Of a stretch of DNA of 5,160 nucleotides, positions 1 to 5,160 are shown piece after piece. This stretch comes from an uncultured Bacteroidota bacterium (GTDB taxonomy: Bacteria; Bacteroidota; Bacteroidia; B-17B0; Aurantibacillaceae), in NCBI GenBank assembly GCA_937868675.1, contig CALMNJ010000135.1:1-5160 (forward strand), written 5' to 3'. Position numbers and translations under genes: made by a program. Position 1 is the first letter of the stretch. Every line of letters starts with the position of its first letter. The notes under the pieces were generated by a model, which saw only the letters and a list, made by a program, of their open reading frames with translations, was not told the DNA's origin and did not search any database.

Positions 1-1
1 A

Positions 2-112
2 ACAGCCGATAACGAGCAAACAGCGAAGGCAAAAGTTGATGAAGCATGTAAAAAACTGCTTTGCAATCAAATTATGGAGTTTTACGAGTTTAAACTTACA
101 GCCGCCAACTAA
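2..112 (+). CDS. purS: PurS, phosphoribosylformylglycinamidine synthase small subunit (3' end only)
   Basis: The C-terminal 36 codons of a gene that begins before the window, ending in TAA. In species with a split FGAM synthase, PurS is the small (~80-85 residue) cytoplasmic subunit that bridges PurL and PurQ in the fourth step of de novo purine synthesis. The visible tail contains AKAKVDEACKKLLCNQIMEF followed by YEFKL, which matches the usual PurS ending: a helix with a (V/M)xExCxKLL core, then N-x-(I/V)-(M/I)-E-x-(Y/F)-E-(F/I) leading into the last beta strand. The reading is continuous from base 2 and no other frame gives a plausible tail. Only about 40% of the protein is visible, so the identification rests on this motif. 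metK starts 35 bases later with no terminator between them, which suggests co-transcription. Confidence 0.82.
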   Translation, partial: TADNEQTAKAKVDEACKKLLCNQIMEFYEFKLTAAN

Positions 113-147
113 GACATTAATTTTTAATTTTCTAATACAACAAAAAC

Positions 148-1401
148 ATGGGATACCTGTTTACCTCCGAGTCCGTTTCAGAAGGACACTCCGATAAAGT
201 GGCCGATCAGATATCGGACGCACTCATTGATAATTTTCTGGCTTTTGACCCCAGCAGTAAAGTAGCCTGCGAAACACTTGTAACTACAGGGCAAGTGGTG
301 CTGGCCGGCGAGGTAAAATCAAAAACCTACCTCGATGTTCAGGAAATTGCACGTGGCGTGATTCGCAAAATCGGCTACACCAAGGCTGAATATATGTTTG
401 AGGCTAACTCCTGCGGTGTGTTATCCGCTATCCACGAACAATCGGCCGACATTAACCAGGGTGTTGAGCGTAAAAACAAGGAAGATCAGGGTGCCGGCGA
501 TCAGGGTATGATGTTTGGTTATGCCACCAACGAAACCGATAACTACATGCCATTGGCGCTTGATCTGGCCCATGCGGTTTTAATTGAACTGGCAGCCCTT
601 CGCCGCGAGAACAAACAAATAAAATACCTTCGCCCTGACGCAAAATCGCAGGTAACACTGGAATACGACGACAACAACCAACCGGTGCGCATTGATGCCA
701 TTGTGGTATCTACACAGCACGACGATTTTGAAAGCGAAGAAAAAATGCTGGCAAAAATCAAGAAAGATATTGTTGGCATTCTGATACCGCGCGTAAAGAA
801 AAATTATCCAAAATACGCGCACCTGTTCAACAACAAAATAAAATACCACATTAACCCTACCGGAAAATTTGTGATTGGCGGGCCCCATGGCGATACCGGG
901 CTGACCGGCCGAAAAATTATTGTTGACACTTATGGCGGCAAGGGAGCACATGGCGGAGGCGCCTTCTCGGGCAAAGACCCCAGCAAGGTTGACCGTTCGG
1001 CAGCGTATGCCACACGCCATATCGCCAAAAATCTTGTGGCAGCCGGTGTTTGCAACGAAGTTCTGGTGCAGGTCTCCTACGCAATTGGAGTGGCAAAACC
1101 AATGGGCATATACATCAACACCTACGGAACAGCGAAAGTAAAAATGACCGACGGCGAGATTGCAACGCTTGTGGAGCAGGTGTTTGACATGCGCCCCTAC
1201 TTTATTGAGCAGCGTCTTAAACTGCGCACACCTATGTATAGCGAAACTGCAGCCTATGGACACATGGGTCGCAAAAACGAAACCGTTACCAAAACGTTTA
1301 CTGGCCCCGATGGCAAATCAAAATCAATGAAAGTTGAACTGTTCACCTGGGAAAAACTGGACTATGTGAGCAAGGTAAAAGCAGCCTTCAAATTAAAATA
1401 A
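148..1401 (+). CDS. metK: S-adenosylmethionine synthetase (methionine adenosyltransferase)
   Basis: Complete 417-residue cytoplasmic enzyme. It makes S-adenosylmethionine from ATP and methionine, releasing phosphate and pyrophosphate, and so supplies the cell's main methyl donor. Visible motifs in order: FTSESVSEGHSDKVADQISD (residues 5-24, with catalytic His14 and metal-binding Asp16); GAGDQGMMFGYATNETD from residue 115 (ATP/methionine loop); GGPHGDTGLTGRK from residue 244; GGGAFSGKDPSKVDRSAAYA from residue 269 (phosphate-binding P-loop-like motif); and YGHMGR at 370-375. Between GR and FTWEK (399-403) there is an insertion of about 23 residues (376-398) that is absent from E. coli MetK, which has 384 residues; from memory it is usual in Bacteroidota. 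The start codon is preceded by an A-rich leader with no Shine-Dalgarno, normal for this phylum, and translation from this ATG aligns with the family N-terminus. One oddity is Ser15 where most homologues have Pro (GHPDK). I saw no SAM riboswitch; the 35-base gap after purS is too short for one. Confidence 0.98.
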   Translation: MGYLFTSESVSEGHSDKVADQISDALIDNFLAFDPSSKVACETLVTTGQVVLAGEVKSKTYLDVQEIARGVIRKIGYTKAEYMFEANSCGVLSAIHEQSADINQGVERKNKEDQGAGDQGMMFGYATNETDNYMPLALDLAHAVLIELAALRRENKQIKYLRPDAKSQVTLEYDDNNQPVRIDAIVVSTQHDDFESEEKMLAKIKKDIVGILIPRVKKNYPKYAHLFNNKIKYHINPTGKFVIGGPHGDTGLTGRKIIVDTYGGKGAHGGGAFSGKDPSKVDRSAAYATRHIAKNLVAAGVCNEVLVQVSYAIGVAKPMGIYINTYGTAKVKMTDGEIATLVEQVFDMRPYFIEQRLKLRTPMYSETAAYGHMGRKNETVTKTFTGPDGKSKSMKVELFTWEKLDYVSKVKAAFKLK

Positions 1402-1422
1402 ATAAACAATCCATCTGATTGT

Positions 1423-1453
1423 AAAGGAGCCCGCAACAGGGCTCCTTTTTTTT
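1423..1453 (+). terminator. Intrinsic (rho-independent) terminator after metK
   Basis: A perfect 10-bp stem: AAAGGAGCCC at 1423-1432 pairs with GGGCTCCTTT at 1439-1448 around the six-base loop GCAACA. The right arm runs into eight consecutive T residues (1446-1453). It begins 21 bases after the metK stop codon, so it ends the purS-metK transcript and isolates it from the following gene. The reverse strand lacks a matching T-tract on the other side, so it should work in one direction only. Confidence 0.93.
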
Positions 1454-1480
1454 GTGCCCTTACCGTAAATTTTGTGTTTT

Positions 1481-1514
1481 ACAAGTGACACTCTTTTGTT
1501 ACGAACAAGTGTCA
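1481..1514. promoter_or_regulatory. Dyad/direct-repeat element, possible operator or RNA hairpin
   Basis: TGACACT (1486-1492) is the exact reverse complement of AGTGTCA (1508-1514). Nested inside, TTGTT (1496-1500) pairs with AACAA (1504-1508) around ACG. Together these form an 11-bp imperfect hairpin with a four-base bulge (1492-1495) on the left arm. The same stretch also reads as a direct repeat: ACAAGTGACA (1481-1490) and ACAAGTGTCA (1505-1514) differ at one base and start 24 bases apart. It lies between the metK terminator and the likely promoter of the large downstream gene, where an operator would be expected. No T-tract follows, so it is not a second terminator. The role is inferred from position and symmetry only. 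Confidence 0.4.
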
Positions 1515-1550
1515 TGTATAATACCATGCTCAATAATTAAATTTTTTTTA

Positions 1551-1558
1551 TATCTTTG
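1551..1558 (+). promoter_or_regulatory. Bacteroidota-type -7 promoter box (TATCTTTG)
   Basis: TATCTTTG matches the TAnnTTTG -7 consensus of the primary sigma factor in Bacteroidota exactly. It sits 27 bases upstream of the ATG at 1586, giving a predicted transcript start near 1563-1567 and a leader of about 20 bases. It is preceded by an AT-rich run including seven T residues (1542-1548). No clear TTG/TTTG -33 element is found at the usual distance, so the assignment rests on the -7 box and its position. Confidence 0.55.
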
Positions 1559-1585
1559 GTATAACCCAAGATTTTTCTCTGATTT

Positions 1586-1672
1586 ATGCGCAGAAAAATA
1601 GCCGCTTTTTTTGTACTCACACATAGCCTTCTGTTATTTGGTAATGGAGGAAACCCATTTTGCGTTAGCGGG
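1586..1672 (+). other. Predicted Sec signal peptide of the large secreted protein
   Basis: Residues 1-29. A basic n-region (MRRK) is followed by a hydrophobic core, IAAFFVLTHSLLLFG (5-19), then a polar stretch. Cleavage after Gly29 (VSG before Asp30) fits the -3/-1 small-residue rule; an earlier site after Gly19 is also possible. Cys26 is preceded by NPF rather than a lipobox, so this is not a lipoprotein signal. The mature N-terminal domain begins a few residues later, which supports export to the periplasm and onward across the outer membrane. Confidence 0.75.
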
Positions 1673-4600
1673 GATATTTTTGGCACCCACGCGTTTATTG
1701 AAAACAGGGGGCAATTTAATTCAAGAGTGATTAGCGATGAATCCGTACTTTATGCGATGGAGCATGGCAACGAAAGAATTTATTTTTTGAGAACCGGCCT
1801 AATCTATGAGTTGAGAAAAGCGCCTGAATTACTGAGAGAACGTGAAGATGAGAATGAGGAAATAATGGAGCGCGAGCGCCGAAAAAAGTACAAGGGGGTG
1901 GAAATTGAATTTGTATCCATGAACTGGTCTGGCTGCGCAACACAAAACATCAGGGTTGAAGCATCTGAAAAACAATCACATTATATCACTTATGGTGATG
2001 AAAGGTTGAATGCATCTACATTTAAAAAGCTCACTTACAAAAATGTTTACCAGGGGATTGACATTGAGTTTGTAATTCCGAAGGACAAAAGCGTGGGAAT
2101 AAAATACAACGTAATTGTTCACGAGGGTGCCGACTATCGAAAACTCAAAATGGTATACAAAGGCAACCTGAAGGGCATCAAAAAAAACAAAAACCACCTG
2201 GAAATATTTACACGGAATGACCTGTTTATTACTGAACACGCCCCGTATAGTTTTGACGTAACTGGCAAAGAAATAGCCAGCTCTTTTGTTGTGAAAAAAG
2301 ATACCGTTTCGTTTTCTTTATCGCCTGATTACGACCCGGGCAAAACCCTAACCATTGATCCATGGGTAAGCAGTAATAATGGATTTACGGGTAACCCATC
2401 AGCCTACGATGTTGACTACGACATTGCGGGCAACACATTTATATACGGAAACCTGCCGGTTTATATGGTTTCAAAATACAATACAGGCGGGGGACTTTTA
2501 TGGACCTTTAGCGGTGCGATTAGCGGCAATTTCTGGATTTCGAATCCGGAACCTTACGCCGGAAATTTTTGCGTTGAAAAATACACCGGAAAAATTTTTG
2601 TAGGCCAGGGCGTTAATACAAAAGGAACGCGAATTGTGAGGCTGAACAGCGCAGGCAATTTCGACTACTTTGTGAGTGTTCAGGATACCGTTTATCAGGA
2701 AGTATGGGACATGTCTGTTAACTGCCTTTCTGGCAAAGTATTAACGATGGGTGGGGGTCATCTTTCAAACACTTCGTCTGCACTGATCAGTAATACTACC
2801 ATGAGCCTGAACTACACCTCTTTTCAGCCGGGCAATCCAAGCACCCGACAGGATGTGGCTTCGCATTGCACCGATGATGCCGGAAATGTATTCCTGGTGT
2901 ACTCAACCCTTGCTAACCCAACACTTAATAACAAAATATGCCGCGCCAACACCTCTCTGAACGGGAATCTGTGGACCACACCAACAACCTTTTCGGCCAT
3001 GAGTGAAGCCGGAAATAAAACGCATTATGCCGGAGGTGGTTCGGCTAATTCGAATGGGGTGAATTGTTTAGCGGTAAACAACACCTATTTGTTTTATTTT
3101 GACGGCTACAACCTTGCCGCCTACACCACCAGCAATGGAGCGATACAAGCATCCATCACGGTTCCGAATTCTTCAAGCAGTCCGTTTAGCCGCGGAGGAA
3201 TTGCAGTGGATGATTGTAATAACCTTTACCTTGGCGATGTTGACCAGCTTCTGGTTTACAATTTTACCGGAACAACCTTTAGTGCCGTGGCCGCTATCAC
3301 ATTTACAGGAATTGCTACCGGGCATTATATTTTCGATATTAAACTGGATAAATTAAACAACCAACTCTATGTATGCGGTACCAACTTTGTTTCAAAAGTA
3401 CAGGCTGTTAAATCCCTTACCTGTCAGTTACCTTCGCAACCATGTGCATCCATTCCTGGCGACCCTAATACAGGGAACACCTCTTTAAACTATGTACTTT
3501 GTGGAGGAGGAAGCAGTGTTATGTTAACGCCTTTCAATTACCAAAACCTCAGCAATCCGGTTTACTCTGTTATTCCCGGCCCGCTTTCGAATACCAACGG
3601 TTCGTTTGTGGTATCGCCCTCAGTTACCACCACGTACACAATGTACGTTACTGGTACTAACACAAATAACGCTGTGGTTACACTCACGAGTTTATCTACC
3701 GTAAGCATTACACCTTCTTTTAGCATGACGCCAGCACAGGGAAGTTTTGTTATTGACTGTGTTTTAGGTGGGACAATTAACATCAATTACTCACCCCCTT
3801 CGCACTATTATTTTACAAGTAATGGTTTAACTGCTTATTCAGGCTCAAGCATCGCAATAAGCGGATTGTACACCCCTGGAAACTGGACGGTAACCGCCCA
3901 AAATCCTGAGTTCGGTTGCATTTATACAAAAACCTTTACCATTATTCAAACTAACGTGACTCTTGCCTCTACGGTAACACCACTGTACCAGTCAATAAGC
4001 TGCCTTAGTCCTGACATAACCCCTGTTAGTGCGAGCATCACGCCAGCCAATGTAATGAGCAGTTGGATAAGTTCTTTTGCACCAGGTTATACTGTAACTG
4101 GTCAAACTTCCAGTTTTACGCCGGTGGTTCCCGGCACTTACACCCATTGTGCCATTCATTACAGTACCGGCTGCTATGTGTGTACCACCTTTTCGGTGTT
4201 TGCCCTTTCAGGTTTCCCTACGTTCAGTACACAATCGCCGCAGAATTTTACATTGGGATGCAACAGCAAAAGTGTTACTTCCATTATTATACCCAATGGG
4301 CAAACTTCGCCACCTGGCGGTGCGCTTCTCTATTCATTTCTGCCGCCCGGGGCAACCAACCCGCCTACATACACACCCGTGCCCATTGCAAGCGTGTCGC
4401 TAGCCGGCACATGGACTGTTATTGTGCGCGATAGCCTTACCGGTTGCGAAACAAGGGTACCCACACCGGTTACTCTCAATACAGCTTTGCCACAACTGGA
4501 TTCGCTTACTGTTCCGCTCATGTACCTTACATGCGCCCACAACACCGAAGTACTAAGAGCCTATTCGAGCAACACAAATGTGCTATACAACTGGAGTTTT

Positions 4601-5160
4601 CCATCGGTGCCAGGTAACCTTCAAAGTGAAGCCATAATTGTTTCAACCAATTCGCTAAGTCCAAGCAACACGCTGGTGGCAAATTACACGCTTTCGCTCA
4701 CAGACCAGAATAATGCCTGTGTTTCGAAAACTGTAGTTCCAGTGTTGCAAAATATTTTTACACCAAGCGCTGGCATATCTTTAGGATCCTCTTCTATTTC
4801 ATGCACCACCAAAACGGTGTTATTAAGCAACCAGAGTTCGTCCGGTATCCCGGCCAACTCAGGCTTTCCCATCTTTGGTCCGGTAATTGCTTACAAGTGG
4901 GAAGCACCATTACCTCAGCAGCCCTTGCAGTTCAGCAGTGTTTATACAGGAAGCATCCCGGGCATTTACACCCTTACCGTACAGGATCTCACAAATGGCT
5001 GTTTTTCAACAGCCACCTCAACGATTGTTGACCGAAGAAAGTACCCGGACATTAACCAGCCCGAAGCCCCTGCTCCCTTTATTCTCGAATGTGGTTCGCC
5101 AAATGTTACTATTGCCCCTAACCTTACCGCGCAGCCGGTTTTCACTTATACCTGGGTTCC
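1586..5160 (+). CDS. Large secreted multidomain protein: DUF7948-like N-terminus, putative propeller, tandem Ig/PKD-like modules (3' end outside window)
   Basis: Open for 1191 codons with no stop before the window ends, so the C-terminus is missing. The start is well constrained: an in-frame TGA lies at 1580-1582 and the ATG at 1586 follows after one codon. Visible order: signal peptide (1-29); N-terminal domain ~36-261 with FIENRGQFNSRV (37-48), YKNVYQGIDIEF from 151 and LTIDPWV at the end (from 255), the hallmarks of the family I recall as DUF7948; a region ~262-615 with repeated (D)xxxGNxYxxG-like motifs; and from ~620 tandem Ig/PKD-like modules, each with an opening and a closing cysteine. 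The later part is rich in Ser, Thr, Asn and Pro, as in extracellular Bacteroidota proteins. No catalytic motif is visible, so an adhesive or structural surface role is the best inference. Such proteins usually end in a type IX secretion sorting domain or a gliding-motility-type C-terminal domain, which would be beyond the edge. Translation initiation shows no Shine-Dalgarno. The exact function is unknown. Confidence 0.92.
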   Translation, partial: MRRKIAAFFVLTHSLLLFGNGGNPFCVSGDIFGTHAFIENRGQFNSRVISDESVLYAMEHGNERIYFLRTGLIYELRKAPELLREREDENEEIMERERRKKYKGVEIEFVSMNWSGCATQNIRVEASEKQSHYITYGDERLNASTFKKLTYKNVYQGIDIEFVIPKDKSVGIKYNVIVHEGADYRKLKMVYKGNLKGIKKNKNHLEIFTRNDLFITEHAPYSFDVTGKEIASSFVVKKDTVSFSLSPDYDPGKTLTIDPWVSSNNGFTGNPSAYDVDYDIAGNTFIYGNLPVYMVSKYNTGGGLLWTFSGAISGNFWISNPEPYAGNFCVEKYTGKIFVGQGVNTKGTRIVRLNSAGNFDYFVSVQDTVYQEVWDMSVNCLSGKVLTMGGGHLSNTSSALISNTTMSLNYTSFQPGNPSTRQDVASHCTDDAGNVFLVYSTLANPTLNNKICRANTSLNGNLWTTPTTFSAMSEAGNKTHYAGGGSANSNGVNCLAVNNTYLFYFDGYNLAAYTTSNGAIQASITVPNSSSSPFSRGGIAVDDCNNLYLGDVDQLLVYNFTGTTFSAVAAITFTGIATGHYIFDIKLDKLNNQLYVCGTNFVSKVQAVKSLTCQLPSQPCASIPGDPNTGNTSLNYVLCGGGSSVMLTPFNYQNLSNPVYSVIPGPLSNTNGSFVVSPSVTTTYTMYVTGTNTNNAVVTLTSLSTVSITPSFSMTPAQGSFVIDCVLGGTININYSPPSHYYFTSNGLTAYSGSSIAISGLYTPGNWTVTAQNPEFGCIYTKTFTIIQTNVTLASTVTPLYQSISCLSPDITPVSASITPANVMSSWISSFAPGYTVTGQTSSFTPVVPGTYTHCAIHYSTGCYVCTTFSVFALSGFPTFSTQSPQNFTLGCNSKSVTSIIIPNGQTSPPGGALLYSFLPPGATNPPTYTPVPIASVSLAGTWTVIVRDSLTGCETRVPTPVTLNTALPQLDSLTVPLMYLTCAHNTEVLRAYSSNTNVLYNWSFPSVPGNLQSEAIIVSTNSLSPSNTLVANYTLSLTDQNNACVSKTVVPVLQNIFTPSAGISLGSSSISCTTKTVLLSNQSSSGIPANSGFPIFGPVIAYKWEAPLPQQPLQFSSVYTGSIPGIYTLTVQDLTNGCFSTATSTIVDRRKYPDINQPEAPAPFILECGSPNVTIAPNLTAQPVFTYTWV
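1691..2368 (+). other. DUF7948-like N-terminal domain
   Basis: Residues ~36-261 of the large protein. Its landmarks in order are FIENRGQ near the start; a strand stretch with YFLRTGLIYEL (66-76); an unusually charged segment (75-103, many Glu, Arg and Lys); HYITYGDERLNASTF leading to YKNVYQGIDIEF (from 151); KYNVIVHEGADYRKLKMVYKG; and the terminal LTIDPWV. From family knowledge, this domain opens many very large Bacteroidota surface proteins, often before SBBP-type propeller repeats and PKD/Ig modules. Its molecular function is not known to me. The name is from memory; the motif pattern is what I see. Confidence 0.75.
2369..3430 (+). other. Putative beta-propeller region (seven ~50-residue motifs)
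   Basis: Residues ~262-615. Short strand-like motifs recur: DIAGNTFIYG (279-288), YTGKIFVG (333-340), LSGKVLTMG (381-389), DDAGNVFLV (430-438), AVNNTYLFYF (496-505), VDDCNNLYLGD (541-551) and LDKLNNQLYVCG (587-598). They resemble the D-x-x-GN-(V/I)-Y-x-x-G signature of SBBP/NHL-type blades, with spacings of about 53, 48, 50, 66, 45 and 46 residues. Seven motifs would fit a seven-bladed propeller. The fold is inferred, since the motifs are degenerate and I could not run a profile search or structure prediction. Confidence 0.5.
3443..5160 (+). repeat. Tandem Ig/PKD-like modules with paired cysteines (protein-level repeat)
   Basis: Residues ~620 to the window edge. Each module opens with a cysteine just before a strand (Cys639, 725, 806, 892, 983, 1073, 1169; spacings 86, 81, 86, 91, 90, 96). 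Before the module ends there is a (P)GxYT/W-T-V strand, then a turn with a closing cysteine, as in NPEFGC (778), STGC (863), LTGC (954), NNAC (1045) and TNGC (1139). The paired cysteines probably form one disulfide per module across an Ig-like beta sandwich. The first module lacks the closing cysteine, and the seventh is cut by the window edge. The repeats are not visible at DNA level, so they are old and diverged. Such arrays act as stalks or adhesive surfaces outside the cell. Confidence 0.7.

Noticed and set aside
113..147. Possible SAM riboswitch or promoter in front of metK
   Set aside because: The gap is 35 bases of A/T-rich sequence, too short for a known SAM riboswitch, and contains no TAnnTTTG box or hairpin.
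580..1263. Minus-strand open frame of 227 codons
   Set aside because: It lies entirely inside metK on the opposite strand. Its translation is rich in Cys, Val, Phe and His with no domain pattern, which is a shadow of the metK codon usage.
1496..1522. E. coli-like promoter: TTGTTA at 1496-1501 and TATAAT at 1517-1522
   Set aside because: The spacer is only 15 bases, the -35 match is partial, and Bacteroidota primary sigma factors do not use this consensus. The TAnnTTTG box at 1551 is a better candidate.
1454..1585. Possible small ORF or small RNA in the intergenic region
   Set aside because: No ATG-initiated frame of convincing length and no second terminator are present. The dyad at 1481-1514 lacks a following T-tract.
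3562..3786. Minus-strand open frame with a hydrophobic, Val-rich stretch resembling a membrane segment
   Set aside because: It is antisense to Thr/Asn-rich beta-strand codons (ACC, AAC, ACA) of the large gene, which read as Val-rich sequence on the other strand. There is no promoter or start context.
4063..4434. Plus-strand open frame of 123 codons in another phase
   Set aside because: It overlaps the large secreted-protein frame, which is continuous through this region and shows clear module structure. The alternative translation is Cys/His/Arg-rich and looks like noise.
3443..5160. DNA-level tandem repeats in the Ig-like array
   Set aside because: By eye the modules share cysteine spacing and strand motifs but not nucleotide sequence, so no recent duplication is supported.

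Overview
The window reads as an ordinary chromosomal segment of a member of the Bacteroidota. Four things support this. The SAM synthetase has the C-terminal insertion I associate with that phylum. The start codons have A/T-rich leaders with no Shine-Dalgarno sequence. A -7 box of the form TAnnTTTG lies before the third gene. That gene encodes a large secreted protein with the N-terminal FIENRGQ domain typical of Bacteroidota cell-surface proteins. I cannot name a genus.

Layout, all on the + strand: (1) positions 2-112, the last 36 codons of a gene that looks like purS (de novo purine synthesis); (2) 148-1401, a complete metK (S-adenosylmethionine synthetase), 35 bases after purS and probably on the same transcript; (3) 1423-1453, a perfect-stem intrinsic terminator that closes that unit; (4) 1454-1585, a short AT-rich regulatory region with a dyad/direct-repeat element and a TAnnTTTG promoter box; (5) 1586 to the window edge, an open reading frame of at least 1191 codons with no stop in the window. 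Because it runs off the edge, a search for complete ORFs would miss it, although it fills about 70% of the window.

The large protein is modular. It has a signal peptide, an N-terminal domain of the family I recall as DUF7948 (residues ~36-261), a region with seven roughly 50-residue beta motifs that may form a beta-propeller (~262-615), and then tandem Ig/PKD-like modules of 81-96 residues that each open and close on a cysteine (~620 to the edge). The architecture is that of a secreted or surface-anchored protein of the type IX secretion system, but the C-terminal sorting domain that would prove this lies outside the window.

The housekeeping genes (nucleotide and one-carbon metabolism) and the surface protein are separated by a terminator and a new promoter, so I see no functional link between them. 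I found no mobile element, CRISPR array, tRNA, rRNA or defence system. The most notable items are the unfinished giant ORF with its internal repeat structure and the dyad element in front of it.
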